Source: Symsagittifera roscoffensis
Taxonomy: Eukaryota > Xenacoelomorpha > Acoela > Convolutidae
Length of the DNA stretch: 64,000 bases
Assembly (NCBI RefSeq): GCF_963678635.1
Contig: NC_087066.1
Span: 20,117,996 to 20,181,995 of the forward strand
Reading direction: 5' to 3'
The notes beneath the pieces are model-generated. The model saw nothing but the letters and a program-made list of their open reading frames with translations, had not been told where the DNA came from and ran no database searches. Both the position numbers and the translations under genes were made by a program. Of this stretch, positions 21,288 to 35,260 are shown one piece after another; positions within the stretch are counted from its first letter, which is position 1, and every line of letters starts with the position of its first letter.

Positions 21288-24107
21288 TTTCCGTTCTTCC
21301 TGGGTTAATTGTAACGGTTGGATAAATAATCGACTTTTCAGTTCGTTAGACATTTGTTTTAAGAGGTGAGAGATGATCAAGTATTTTTCAAAATGATTCT
21401 AAATTAAAATCAAGTTTAAAATTGAAGATTTAAGGATAGCCTTGATGATCTGGCTTAATGAGGATTTCAGATGTTTTCTGAACATTTCAAATTAAGATAG
21501 GCTTCAGCATTGAAAAAATTTGTTTTAATTTAAAGATTGAAGGGATATTCTTTCTTTGAGTATTTATGTGCTATAATTTAGATGAAAAAACAAAGAAGCA
21601 CGACGGATGAGAGAATGATATATGAGTCTTTGAGTAGCAATGATTTTTTTAAAAATTTTGAAGAAACCAATTTAAGTTTTTATACTAACTAATTTATGTG
21701 TTTCTTGTTTAATTAATTTTTAATTTTACAAAAGTGTTAAAAACACCGCGGATTTAAAATAAATTGTTGTTGCAGTTTTACTTTTTTTTGTCTTGTTTTT
21801 AAATATTATTATTTTTATATCATTGAAAGGTATATGTCTTGGAAATGAATCTTACTGCTCCAAGTAATTTATTTCAATTTAGTGAATGAAAACGTACTGC
21901 ATTGATAATCTTGTAGAGAAATAGTCGTTACAGTATTCTTTTTTGTTTCACGACGTAGAAAAACTCGGACCGCTATTTGGATTTTGACCTAGTGTAAGCT
22001 TGAATTCAAGTTGGTGTTGATTGGACTTATTGAGACGTGGAGGTGAGTTTTAAATACTTCCGAACATCTTACGTATTTGAATCGTAGATTTTATGTCTAT
22101 TTTGATTTTGCTAAATCTAATTTTGTTGAGGTCTTGTTCGAGATTCTTGGTATTACGAAATGATTCTATGTGCGGGGTGGCTCACTCATTGATTAATTTC
22201 AGATAAAGTACACCGTCTGTTCGTCACAATCTTGTTTTCGGTCGGATAGATTCGTGCAACTTTTAATACCGGTCCTATTCTTACTGTTATATCTCCTAGT
22301 CTCAATAGAATTAGTGTATACTGGTGTTTGCGAGATAAAATATCAAGAACTGTTCTGGGAAAGAGCAACTGCTTGCTAAACTAAAATAATCCTGTTATCG
22401 CTGAACCTGTAAGCAGATTCAGCCTTACAAATAATTGTAAGTGATACTTATGCATAAGTATTTTTCAATTTGGGGCTAAAAGCGCCCAGTTTTTCATTCA
22501 TTAGCGGCTCATTCAGTTTCCTTATTTCAGTTTAAATAGACAGAACATAGAACAGTAAGTTTAAGGATTGGTAGAACAGAGGTAGTACAAAGGTCTTGGT
22601 TACTCAAGGAGTCGGTTTGAGTTTCTCGAGGAATATTTTTTTGCAGAAAAAGAGATGGTTAAGTCCAGTTTTCTAATTTTCATCCCTTTGGTTTTCATTT
22701 CCGTTCTTCCTGGGTTAATTGTAACGGTTGGATAAATAATCGACTTTTCAGTTCGTTAGACATTTGTTTTAAGAGGTGAGAGATGATCAAGTATTTTTCA
22801 AAATGATTCTAAATTAAAATCAAGTTTAAAATTGAAGATTTAAGGATAGCCTTGATGATCTGGCTTAATGAGGATTTCAGATGTTTTCTGAACATTTCAA
22901 ATTAAGATAGGCTTCAGCATTGAAAAAATTTGTTTTAATTTAAAGATTGAAGGGATTTTCTTTCTTTGAGTATTTATGTGCTATAATTTAGATGAAAAAA
23001 CAAAGAAGCACGACGGATGAGAGAATGATATATGAGTCTTTGAGTAGCAATGATTTTTTTTAAAATTTTGAAGAAACCATTTTAAGTTTTTATACTAACT
23101 AATTTATGTGTTTCTTGTTTAATTAATTTTTAATTTTACAAAAGTGTTAAAAACACCGCGGATTTAAAATAAATTGTTGTTGCAGTTTTACTTTTTTTTG
23201 TCTTGTTTTTAAATATTATTATTTTTATATCATTGAAAGGTATATGTCTTGGAAATGAATCTTACTGCTCCAAGTAATTTATTTCAATTTAGTGAATGAA
23301 AACGTACTGCATTGATAATCTTGTAGAGAAATAGTCGTTACAGTATTCTTTTTTGTTTCACGACGTAGAAAAACTCGGACCGCTATTTGGATTTTGACCT
23401 AGTGTAAGCTTGAATTCAAGTTGGTGTTGATTGGACTTATTGAGACGTGGAGGTGAGTTTTAAATACTTCCGAACATCTTACGTATTTGAATCGTAGATT
23501 TTATGTCTATTTTGATTTTGCTAAATCTAATTTTGTTGAGGTCTTGTTCGAGATTCTTGGTATTACGAGATGATTTTATGTGCGGGGTGTTTCACTCATA
23601 GAGTAATTTCAGATAAAGTACACCGTCTGTTCTTCACAATTTTATGTTCGGCCAGATAGATTCGTGCAACTTTTAATACCGGTCCTAATCTTACTGTTAT
23701 ATCTCCTAGTCTCAATAGAATTAGTGTATACTGGTGTTTGCGAGATAAAATATCAAGAACTGTTCTGGGAAAGAGCAACTGCTTGCTAAACTAAAATAAT
23801 CCTGTTATCGCTGAACCTGTAAGCAGATTCAGCCTTACAAATAATTGTAAGTGATACTTATGCATAAGTATTTTTCAATTTGGGGCTAAAAGCGCCCAGT
23901 TTTTCATTCATTAGCGGCTCATTCAGTTTCCTTATTTCAGTTTAAATAGACAGAACATAGAACAGTAAGTTTAAGGATTGGTAGAACAGAGGTAGTACAA
24001 AGGTCTTGGTTACTCAAGGAGTCGGTTTGAGTTTCTCGAGGAATATTTTTTTGCAGAAAAAGAGATGGTTAAGTCCAGTTTTCTAATTTTCATCCCTTTG
24101 GTTTTCA
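21288..24107. repeat. Two nearly identical 1410-bp units
   Basis: Units 21288-22697 and 22698-24107 are almost identical base for base and share the same 173-bp deletion, while the flanking units differ at many positions. The following stretch to about 25190 continues the same subtype. This indicates a recent duplication or conversion inside the array. Confidence 0.85.
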
Positions 24108-27100
24108 TTTCCGTTCTTCCTGGGTTAATTGTAACGGTTGGATAAATAATCGACTTTTCAGTTCGTTAGACATTTGTTTTAAGAGGTGAGAGATGATCAA
24201 GTATTTTTCAAAATGATTCTAAATTAAAATCAAGTTTAAAATTGAAGATTTAAGGATAGCCTTGATGATCTGGCTTAATGAGGATTTCAGATGTTTTCTG
24301 AACATTTCAAATTAAGATAGGCTTCAGCATTGAAAAAATTTGTTTTAATTTAAAGATTGAAGGGATATTCTTTCTTTGAGTATTTATGTGCTATAATTTA
24401 GATGAAAAAACAAAGAAGCACGACGGATGAGAGAATGATATATGAGTCTTTGAGTAGCAATGATTTTTTTAAAAATTTTGAAGAAACCAATTTAAGTTTT
24501 TATACTAACTAATTTATGTGTTTCTTGTTTAATTAATTTTTAATTTTACAAAAGTGTTAAAAACACCGCGGATTTAAAATAAATTGTTGTTGCAGTTTTA
24601 CTTTTTTTTGTCTTGTTTTTAAATATTATTATTTTTATATCATTGAAAGGTATATGTCTTGGAAATGAATCTTACTGCTCCAAGTAATTTATTTCAATTT
24701 AGTGAATGAAAACGTACTGCATTGATAATCTTGTAGAGAAATAGTCGTTACAGTATTCTTTTTTGTTTCACGACGAAGAAAAATTCGGTCCGCTATTTGG
24801 ATTTTGTCCTAGTGTAAGCTTGAATTCAAGTTGGGGTTGATTGGACTTATTGAGACGTGGAGGTGAGTTTTAAATACTTCCGAACATCTTACGTATTTGA
24901 ATCGTAGATTTTATGTCTATTTTGATTTTGCTAAATCTAATTTTGTTGAGGTCTTGTTCGAGATTCTTGGTATTACGAGATGATTTTATGTGCGGGGTGG
25001 CTCACTCATAGAGTAATTTCAGATAAAGTGCACCGTCTGTTGTTCACAATTTTATGTTCGGCCGGATAGATTCGTGCAACTTTTAATACCGGTCCTAATC
25101 TTACTGTTATATCTCCTAGTCTCAATAGATTTAGTGTATACTGGTGTTTGCGAGATAAAATATCAAGAACTGTTCTGGGAAAGAGCAACTGCTTGCTAAA
25201 CTAAAATAATCCTGTTATCGCTGAACCTGTAAACAGATTCAGCCTTACAAATAATTGTAAGTGATACTCATGCATCATGATTGGTTCGTAAGAAGTATTT
25301 TATAGAGATAGTCTATCATTAACATAATTGGATAAAAATAGTAGTTTTAAATTGGTTCCAATTGGTCAATCTTATGATCTCTTTTGTTCCATGGAGGCTG
25401 CTGAATGAGCCCAGTTTTTTTTTAAAAAGTTTGGTCCAATTTTTGGTCTCCAATTCTTCAAATTGGGGCTGAAAGCGCCCAATTTTTCTTTCATTAGGGG
25501 CTCATTCAGTTTCCTTGTTTCAGTTTAAATAGACAGAACATAGAACAGTAAGTTTAAGGATTGGTAGAACAGAGGTAGTACGAAGGTCTTGGTTACTCAA
25601 GGTGTCGGTATGAGTTTCTCGAGGAATTTTTTTTTTGTAGAAAAGGAGATGAATAAGTTCAGTTTTCTAATTTTGTTACCTTTGGTTTTCATTTCAGTTC
25701 TTCCTGGATTAATTGTAAAGGTTGGATAATTAATTGACTTTTGAGCTCGTTAGACATTTGTTTTAAGAGGTGGGAGATGATCAAGTATTTTTCAAAATGA
25801 TTCTAAATTAAAATTAAGTTAAAAAATGAAGATTTATTATTAGCCTTAATGATCTGGCTTAATGAGGATTTCAGATGTTTTTTGAACATTTCTAATAAAG
25901 ATAGGCTACAGCAATGAAAAAATTTGTTTAAAAGTAAAGATTTAAGGGATATTATTTCTTTGAGTATTTATGTGCTATAATTTAGATGAAAAAACAAAAA
26001 AGCACGACGGGCGAGAGAATGAAGATATGAGTCATTGAGGAGCAAGGAATTTTTTATAATTTTGAAGAAACTACTTCAAGTTTTTATACTAACTTACTTT
26101 TGTGTTTTTTGTTTAATTAATTTTTAATTTTACAAAAGTGTTAAAAATATCGCAGAATTAAAATAAACTGTTGTTGCAGTTTTACTTTTTTTGCCTTGTT
26201 TTTAATTATCATTAGTTTTACTTCATTGAAAAGTATATGTCTTGGAAATGAATCTTACTACTCCAAGTAATTTATTTCATTTTAGTGAATGAAAACGTAC
26301 TGCATTGATAATCTTGTAGAGAAATAGTCGTTACAGTATTGTTTTTTGTTTCACGACGTAGAAAAACTCGGTCCGCTATTTTTGGATTTTGACCTGGTGT
26401 AAACTTGAATTCAAAGTGGTGTTGATTGGACTTATTGAGACGTGGATGTGAGTTTGAAAATACTTCCGAACATCTTATGTATTTGAATTGTAGATTTTCT
26501 ATTGATTTTGATTTTGCTAAATCTAGTTTTGTTGAGGTCTTGTTCGAGATTCTTGGTCTTACGAGATAATTTTATGTGCGGGGTGGCTCACTCATTGAGT
26601 AATTTCAGATAAAGTACACCGTCTGTTCTTCACAATTTTATTTTCGGCCGGATAGATTCGTGCAACTTTTAATACCGGTCCTAATCTTACTGTTATATCT
26701 CCTAGGCTCAAAAAGATTTAGTGTATACTGGTGTTTGCGAGATAAGATACCAAGAACTGTTCTGGGAAAGAGCCACTGCTTGCTAAACTAAAATAATCCT
26801 GTTATCGCTGAACCTGTAAATAGATTCAGCCTTACAAATTTTTGTAAGTGTTACTTATGCATCATGATTGGTTCGTAAGAAGTATTTTATAGAGATAGTT
26901 TATCATTAACATAATTGGATAAAAAGACTAGTTTTAAACTGGTTCCAATTGGTCATTCTTATGATCTTTTTTGTTCCATGGAGGCTGCTGAATGAGCCCA
27001 TTTTTTAAAAAAATTACTTGGCCCAATTTTCGGTCTCCATTTTTTCAATATGGGGCTGAAAGCGCCCACTTTTTCATTCATTAGGGGCTCATTCAGTTTC

Positions 27101-28850
27101 CTGATTTCAGTTTAAACAGACAGAACATTGAACAGTAAGTTTAAGGATTGGTAGAACAGAGGTAGTACGAAGGTCTTGGTTACTCAAGGTGTCGGTATGA
27201 GTTTTTCGAGGAAAATGTTTTTGTAGAAAAGGAGATGAATAAGTCCAGTTTCCTAATTTTGTTCCCTTTGGTTTTCATTTCAGTGTTCCTGGGTTAATTG
27301 TAAAGGTTGGATAATTAATTGACTTTTGAGTTCGTTAGACATTTGTTTTAGGAGGTGGGAGATGATCAAGTATTTTTCAAAATGATTCTAAATTAAAATT
27401 AAGTTAAAAACGGAAGTTTTAAGGATAGCCTTAATGATCTGGCTTTACTAAGGATTTCAGATGTTTTTTGAACATTTCAGCAATGAAAAATTTTGTTTAA
27501 AGTTAAAGATTTAAGGATATTATTTCTTTGAGTATTTATGTGCTATATTTTAGATGAAAAAACAAAGAAGCACGACCTGTGAGAGAATGAAGTAATGAGT
27601 CTTTGAGAAGCAAAGAAAATTTTATAATTTTGAAGAAACTACTTTAAGTTTTTATACTACTAATTTTTGTGTTTTTTGTTCAATTAATTTTTAATTTTAC
27701 AATTTTAAAATTTTTAATTTATTTTACAAAATAAACTGTTGTTGCAGTTTTACTTTTTTGTCTTGTTTTTAAATATCATTAGTTTTACATCATTGAAAGG
27801 TATTTGTCTTGGAAACGAATCTTACTGCTCCGAGTAAATTATTTCATTTTAGTGAATGAAAACGTGCTGCATTGATAATCTTGTAGAGAAATAATCGTTA
27901 CAGTATTCTTTTTTGTTCCACGACGTAGAAAAACTCGGTCCGCTATTTGGATTTTGACCTGGTGTAAGCTTGAATTCAAGGTGGTGTTGATTGGACTTAT
28001 TGAGACGTGGAGGTGAGTTTTAAATACTTCCGAACATTTTATGTATTTAAATCGTAGATTTTATGTCTATTTTGATTTTGTAAATCTATTTTTGTTGAGG
28101 TCTTGTTCGCGATTCTTGGTCTTACGAGATAATTTTATGTGCTGGGTGGCTCACTCATAGAGTAATTTCAGATAAAGTACACCGTCTGTTCGTCACAATC
28201 TTATTTTCGGCCGGATCGATTCGTGCAATTTTTAAAACCGGTCCTAATCTTACTGTTATATCTCCTAGTCTCAATAGATTTAGTGTATACTGGTGTTTGC
28301 GAGATAAGATATCAAGAACTGTTCTGGGAAAGAGCAACTGCTTGCTAAACAAAAATAATCCTGTTATTGCTGAACCTGTAAATAGATTCAGCCTTGCAAA
28401 TTATTTTAAGTGTTACTTATGCATCATGATTGGTTCGTAAGAAGTATTTTATAGAAATAGTTTAACATTAACATAAATGGATAAAAATACTAGTTTTAAA
28501 CTGGTTCCAATTGATCAATCTTATGATCTCTTTTGTTCCATGGAGGCTGCTGAATGAGCCCATTTTTTTTTTTTAAAAAAACTTGGCCCAATTTTTGGTC
28601 TCCAATTTTTCAATATGGGGCTGAAAGCGCCCAATTTTTCATTCATTAGGGGCTCGTTCAGTTTCCTAATTTCAGTTTAAATAGACAATACATAGAACAG
28701 TAAGTTTAAGGATTGGTAGAACAGAGGTAGTACGAAGGTCTTGGTTACTCAAGGAGTCGGTTTGAGTTTCTCGAAGAAAATTTTTTTTGTAGAAAAGGAG
28801 ATAAATAAGTCCAGTTTTCTAATTTTGTTCCCTTTGGTTGTCATGTTCCT

Positions 28851-29529
28851 TGAAATTTAGGAGACCAATCAAATGAAAGGTTGGCTCATTTTAAGTAAGA
28901 CCTGTTAACTAATTTTACGCAGTAAAAAGGAAGAAAAGCTGCCTGGTCATTTGAGAGAAGCAAGTCTTACCATTACGCTTCAATTTGGAATTTAATATAG
29001 AAATAAGAATCTTTGAATGGTTTTTGAGCAGTTTCGAATTAACTGTTGTGAAAAACTTTAACTAATTGTGAAAAACCGCTCAAAAACGCTCAATTGGCTC
29101 ATTTTGGAGCACGATGATGAGCGCAAATGCCCCAAAAACCGCTCAAAACACCCAAATTTAGTTTTAAATCAGGCAAAAAACCTCGACTCTGGACACACGA
29201 TCAACATCCCGATGGGAGTGAAGTTCGGCCTCAATACATAGCTACCCCTCACATCAAATGCTTTAAATAGTCATACTTAATTATGCAAACATTATAACTT
29301 TGACCAATGCGTAATGGTCCGCTAGGCTAGTCGCAGTAGTGATAGAATAATGTGGTTCAGGCTAAAAAACTAGAGTTTATGAACCAGCTACTAATTTTCC
29401 ACATAAGCATCATAAATGTTAGTTGATTGCAAACTCTTCTTGAATGCATGAGATGACGCCTCAGCAGGACTCGACAAACTCAAATAACAATGGATTTGGA
29501 AGAAAAATTGAAGCGTTGGCACGAGTTGA
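28851..29529. other. Unique spacer right of the array
   Basis: No gene. Around 29070-29170 a short run repeats the motif CCGCTCAAAA/CGCTCAATTGGCTCATTTT several times. A short plus-strand frame starting at 29444 continues into the minisatellite and is not convincing. Confidence 0.4.
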
Positions 29530-30290
29530 AGCGTTCGACTTATGTTACGAGCAACTTGACCAAAAATGGCTATGTTTCGACAGACTGGACCAAAGGAAAA
29601 ATGTGTTCAACTGTGTTCGACGCAAATCAGTTATATTTTGACCGATTCGACTGAAAACGACAATGTTTCGACCGACTCGACCGAATAAACACGTTTTCGA
29701 CTGTGTTCGACCCAAATCAGTAATGTTTCGACCGACTCGATAAACCAAAAATTGTTCGACCGTGTTCGAGACAAGCCAGCTATTATTCGAAGAAATCGAC
29801 AGTGCAATTTGCATCTGTGCTAAGCTTATGCAAGCAAAAAAATCCGACAACGATTCCATTACTTAAACTGTTCGACTTTGTTTCGATCAAGTTTTCACCT
29901 ATGTTTCGATTATGTTTTTGACTATGTTTCTATCATAATTTCCACTATGCTTTGAGTTATTGTTTGAAACAGTGTTCGACTATGTTTCGACTTCAAGTTG
30001 TGTCATGTCTCGACTATAATTCGACTCTGTTCAACTATGTTTCGACTTCGTGTTTGGCTCTGTCTCGACTATATTTCGATTCTGTGATCGAAATCTAGTG
30101 TTCGGCTCTGTCTCGACTATATTTCGTGTTCGGCTCCGTCTCGACTATATTTCGACTCTATGTTTAGACTTTGCATTTGACTTTGAGTTCGACTACGTTT
30201 CGAATAAGTGTTTGACTATGTTTCGACTTTGCGCTCGACTATGTTTCGTTTTTGGCTTCGACTAGTTTTCGACTCTGTGTTTGACTGTTG
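29530..30290. repeat. TTCGACT-type minisatellite
   Basis: Degenerate copies of a roughly 15-nt unit based on GACTATGTTTCGACT / GACCGACTCGACC, with CpG retained in most copies. Open frames across it on both strands arise because the motif lacks stops in some frames; they encode only repeated simple peptides. Confidence 0.8.
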
Positions 30291-32786
30291 GTGCCAAAAA
30301 AGAGATTATAAAGAGTTATTTTTTCCGAAAATAATTGTTTTTATTGGCAGTTTAATTGATCTCGTTGTCCTAACTTTACATCTGCTATAGCTGTTTTTGG
30401 GTTATTTCGGTATCAGTAATCAATAAGAGTTGATTAAAATTCGTAGGCGCTCGGTATGGGTACCCCGAGGTCAACAAAAAACAATTCATGTCCACCTAAC
30501 AAACATTAACTCTCCATATTCATTTTTTCAACGATTCATTTTCGCATAATTAACGGAAGAGTTTTGCACGTTTAGGTTATATCACTTTAGCAAAGCAAAA
30601 GAATTTCGTTTTGCTGAAGGTTAGGCCAGTTTTATCGCCTTAGGCTGTGGCCATGAGCTATGATGCCAGCACGGGAGAGTGGGAGGACGGACGACAGAGA
30701 AAAGAAAGGCACTATAACGAATGCTTCATATCTTTTACCTAAAAATACCAACCATTTGCTGGTATGCTGTTAGACTCTTTCCCTTGGATTTCAAGTTTGA
30801 CTTCCATTTATCAATAATCAAAGCCTTCAAGTTTACGAGATATGAAAATTTCTGTGGTTTCTTGAAAAATTCAAAAGAAACCAGACTGAAACTACTCTCA
30901 GGCTTTTCAAATCTCCCCTCCTAGTGCGACAGCTCAAACCAGTTAATTTTCCTATTTGTTTAGATATATCGATTTTCTTTCAAAAATTGCGATAACATTG
31001 AATTTAGAAAAAAATTTTCATTGCTGGTCTTTGAAAAACTCTTTTTTGAAAAACTATTTTTTTGGTGCTTTAAAATTTTAATAAATAACTTGAAAAATCT
31101 CCTTTAAAGTTTTGCTTAGATTTTTTACTATCTTTTTTGCCATCAGAGCAGCTACAGAAGTTTGTAACCTCAGTGTATTGAAAAATTTCCGAAGAACTTG
31201 CTTTTTAAAACAATACTCTATACATGATTATTTAAAATATCAAATTAACCGCAAATGAATCATGTTTTCTATTTTTATAGTGTTTGCAACAAAATTCCCA
31301 GCAAAAGTTGTCAACACATCAAAACAACTTGAATTGTGTTGAAGTCTTTTCGAGTGATAAGGTTACTTTGAGAACTTAGAATGATAGCACTTCCGTCGTC
31401 CGGTACTTTGCTCTCAAAAATTCCATCGTCGCAATTCCATCGTCCGGTATTTTGCTTCAAAAAAATAATAATCGATACTACCCTAACTCACTAAATCAAA
31501 AAACTTTACTTTTTTGACATGGTAGCTGGCCTTAAACTTTCACCGAATCCTTTTAATCGTTCCAAAACAATCAAATTGGTTCAACGCAAAACTTCAACGC
31601 AAAAGTTTTAAGGTTTTGCAAACCAATGAAGACTACTATAACAAAATGACTAGTTTCAAATTTCCATCAATTGAGTTTCTAAGAAAGAATCAGTCAACAC
31701 ATCTTAGAGGTCAAGGTTTCATAACTTGATTTTTATGTAAATCACTGTGCGTGGACTACATTATAAGCAAAAGTTTGAAAAATTTTATTGCAAAAAAAGT
31801 TGGAAAACGCTTGCATGGGGTTGTATGACAAGCTTTTTTTTTTATGGAGGTGAACCTGGGTCCTCTTCATTTTTCCTAAATGCTGCAACTACAAAGAAGG
31901 TCTTAATACTTCGCACAAATTATTTGTGACGTTCAATTTTGGTTCTCTAAGCAACTTTCTTCTACCCCATCACCTTGTTACAAACTTGCTCCTTTGAACA
32001 CTATTTAGCTGCAATAATTTATATGAGTTTTAACCCACCCTAGTCGAGCAAAAGTTTTCATCTCTTAGGCTATAAATCACTGCAACATTTTTAGAGTTCA
32101 CCGGGATTATTTAGCGTATCTTACACTAAAACAATATAACAAAATGTTGACAGACTTATGCATAAACTCACGAACTCCAACTAATTGGCATTTAAGTTGA
32201 ACCAGAGAGAACCCATTATTTTAATTTTACTTGGCGTGAAACTTCGTTCAAACTTCTATTACACGTCGCCAAATTTCATCAAATTATCTGAAGTTATTTG
32301 TTGGTACTTGATCTTGTGATTGGTTATTCACTCCTTGAATATCCCCGGGAGACATGAGTTAAGAAAATCAAAAAAGATTGGACGAGATTGAAAAAAGTTT
32401 TTTAGGAGTTCGATAAGGGAGTCCTAAAACCTCAAACTATCAGAAAGACAATTTTAAATAACTGATTTAAAAAGAGTAAAAAATTAACTTGAGTCTAAAG
32501 ATAGTTTTTAAAAAAGGCCGAAAACTGTTTAGCGCCAAATAATTTTCTAATTAATTATTTTTTCTTGGATTTTCTCTGCAATTTCTTCAACTTTTCAAAA
32601 AAAATTAGTATTCAAAATCAAAGAAAATGTCATTTTAAACACAATCTCTCCAAAATCATCCGCATTTTTTGAGAACAAAATTTTTTAAAAAAGCTAGAAA
32701 AGCAGCTTATTCTCCGCGAGCAAATTTTGGCAAAAAAATTTCATTAAACTAGAAAAGAAACCAAGTTTCACAAAAAATACTAATTG
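30291..32786. other. Unique AT-rich DNA, no gene seen
   Basis: No protein-like frame. Two copies of a CpG-bearing 20-mer (TTCCRTCGTCCGGTAYTTTG) lie 44 bp apart at 31391 and 31435. A short plus-strand frame at 30721-30924 has no recognisable features. Confidence 0.45.
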
Positions 32787-33317
32787 TTGTTCCAACTTTC
32801 GATACGAAAGTAACGGAATATTTGTGCTCGGGGTGGGTTTTTTTTTTCTTCAGACAAATTTCGACTTTTTAACTAGCCATTTTTGACGGAATTTTTTTAT
32901 ATCATTCAAAAGGTATTGTTGTCCTGAGCTCAAATTTGAAAAGATATTTTACCTGTGATCATTTTTCAAAAAGTTATGGGGGTTTAAAGATTGCCATTTT
33001 GGCCAATTTGGGACAATTAACGCGCGATATATTTCGCGCTATTAACGCGTAAGCGGAGAGTTAATCCGTCTTAGAAATCGTTCCAAATTGGTCAAAAGAA
33101 GCTGATTTGCCATAATTGATTTTTACAAGGAGCTAAATCTATCTTTTTGTACTTTAAATGGCGTGTGGGGGGATAATTTTCATAAAAAAATTTCAAATTT
33201 AAAAAAAAAAATTTTAAATTTTATTACATTTAATTTTTTAATGTTATTACTGCTCCATAAAACCTTAAAAGGCAGTCGGAACATTCAGGGCTTCGCCCTG
33301 ATACGAGCAGTCTTGTT
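32787..33317 (+). mobile_element. Hairpin-ended module, copy 1 (Helentron/HINE-like)
   Basis: About 535-bp non-coding module. The left end carries TGTTCCGACT followed by the hairpin CTTTCG-ATA-CGAAAG. Near the right end AGTCGGAACA is the exact inverse of the terminal 10-mer, followed by the hairpin CAGGGC-TTC-GCCCTG and a tail ending GAGCAGTCTTGTT. This asymmetric inverted repeat plus 3' hairpin is the architecture of Helentron-derived HINEs. In the middle lies a CpG-rich segment with TTAACGCG twice in direct repeat. This copy has one substitution in the left 10-mer (TGTTCCAACT). No coding capacity. Confidence 0.6.
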
Positions 33318-33487
33318 GATTTAAAATTCTATTTTTGTTCTGAGTTCTGGAATTAAAGAATTAAAATTCAAATAGCGGGGGTTTTTAATATAAATAAGCA
33401 AAAAGTTTGGTTTTTAACAAGCTGGATCATTAGTCACTTCTTTTAGCCATCAATTTTTACGATCATGTTTTTCTTACAGAAACAAAA

Positions 33488-34032
33488 AACAAAACTGCTC
33501 GTATCAGGGCGAAACCCTGAATGTTCCGACTGCCTTTTGAGGTTTATCGAGCAGTAATAACAAAAAAAATCATGTGTAATATAATAAAATGAAATTTTTT
33601 TTTCTAAAAATTGAAATCTTTTGATGAAAAACATTCCCCCACACGCCATATAACGTACAAAAGGATAGATTTTGCTCCTTGTAACAAATCAATTATGGCA
33701 AATAAGCTTCGTTCAACCTATTTGGAACAATTTCTAAGACGGATTAAATCTCCGCTTACGCGTTAATAGCGCGATTTATATCGCGCGTTAATTGTCCCAA
33801 ATTGGTCAAAATGGCCGAAATGGCAATTTTCAAACCCTCATAACTTTACGAAAAATAATCACAGGTGGAATATCTTTTTAAATTTAAGCTCAGGACAACA
33901 ATATCTTTCGAAGGAAATGAAAAAAATTCCGTCGAGAATGGCTAAATAATAAGTCGAAATTTGTCTGAAGAAAAAAAACTACCCACCCCGAGCACAAATA
34001 TTCCGTTACTTTCGTATCGAAAGTCGGAACAA
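33488..34032 (-). mobile_element. Hairpin-ended module, copy 2
   Basis: Same module in inverted orientation, separated from copy 1 by about 170 bp of AT-rich DNA. Both hairpins and both 10-bp inverted repeats are present, with one change in the 3' hairpin (GGGCGAAACCC). The central TTAACGCG-type repeats are partly altered. Confidence 0.6.
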
Positions 34033-35260
34033 AAACTTAGCTCACAAAAATAATATATTTGCCAATTACAAGACTCTGCCTCTCTTAAGTAGCATCAGAA
34101 ATAAAATCAAACTAACAAAATTTGGATTTTTTCCTCCCTCCTCCGTCAAACAATATGCATCATTATTATTTCAAAAAAATTTCACAATTTTATGCAGCAG
34201 TTAATTCAGTACTAACAAAACTTGAGAGCATTTTTGTGTGAATGCAATGATTGATCAACGCAGATCGTTTGTGTTAAAGACAATTAAAAAATGACAAACT
34301 GGAGGCGAGGCTATTTTTATTAGTAAGCTTGAGGAAAATAATAGGAAAAATAGATACATTTTGAAGCAATGAGGAAAGTATATGAAAGAATTTTTTTAAA
34401 TAATTTATCAGCAGTTCACCATAGTAAAACACAATTATTGCCATAGTTGATATAAATGAAGTTTCAAAACGGCAGACAAACATCAGTTTGATCTCAACTC
34501 TGCAGTTCATAAGTGTCGGTTAGGGATGAATGTACTTCTGAGATGGTATGCTATGCGTCTAAACACCCTACACTTCTTTAGCCAATCAAAGTTTCATTCT
34601 TTGCATCAAAAAATACTTGTCATGCTCATTTTTTTTACTCAACAAATAGGTTTTATAGATAAATATGAGTCAGGTTTCTAACACTCCACACGGTCAAAAG
34701 GCAATTTTGTTCAACGAGCAACACGCAGTTTAAACCTATTTTGAATAGCAGTAACTGTACCGCACAATTATTTCTCGAGTTGACGAAAAATGCTTGCCAA
34801 ACGGTTTGATTTTTTTTGCAAAAGAAAATTCTTCTCATACCTTTTCATGGAATGAAAAAAATAGACAAAAAAAATATTATAAGCACTTTTTTTAGAATAA
34901 GAAATATTTTAATGAGCATTTTTTTTCCACATTCTGAAACTAAATAACAAATTTTTTGCTATAATTTTATTACAAAAATGTATGAAAGAATTAATATTTA
35001 TCACATTCAAATTTTTTTGTAATATGAACTTTTATGATACGCATTTTTGCATACTATGAAAATGTATGACAAGCAACTTTTTCATAAATAGAAAAATCAA
35101 GAAATATTCATTTCGAATTTCTGTGTTTTATCCAAAATCACTCTAGCCAAGGATTTCGATCACAAGAAAACACAGTGTAAGTAGCAGGTACCACACAGAT
35201 GAACTGCATTTGGTGATATGAGCCAATCAAATTAATCTTGACATTTGTACAAATAATTAT
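34033..35260. other. Unique spacer between module pairs
   Basis: AT-rich, with no gene, RNA or repeat recognised. Several stretches near 34860-35100 repeat an ATGAGCATTTTTTT-like motif. Confidence 0.45.

Larger units (their letters stand above)
17561..28850. repeat. Tandem array of long (about 1.4-1.6 kb) units
   Basis: Using the conserved stretch TTTCAGTTCTTCCTGGGTTA as phase mark, units begin near 17561, 19144, 20727, 21288, 22698, 24108, 25692 and 27288, and the array ends near 28845. Unit lengths are therefore 1583, 1583, 561 (truncated), 1410, 1410, 1584, 1596 and about 1560. The 1410-bp units lack a segment of about 173 bp that contains the GAATGAGCCCAATTTTTT motif. All units share a minus-strand open frame, a hairpin and a splice-signal-like block listed separately. 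No transposase or known RNA gene was found. It behaves like a satellite with unusually long units. Confidence 0.9.

Noticed and set aside
32787-34032. Copies 1 and 2 as the arms of one foldback transposon
   Set aside because: Copies 3 and 4 are paired in the opposite sense, and the spacer inside the 5/6 pair is partly a duplicate of its outer flank, so the pairs are better read as separate module insertions or rearrangements.
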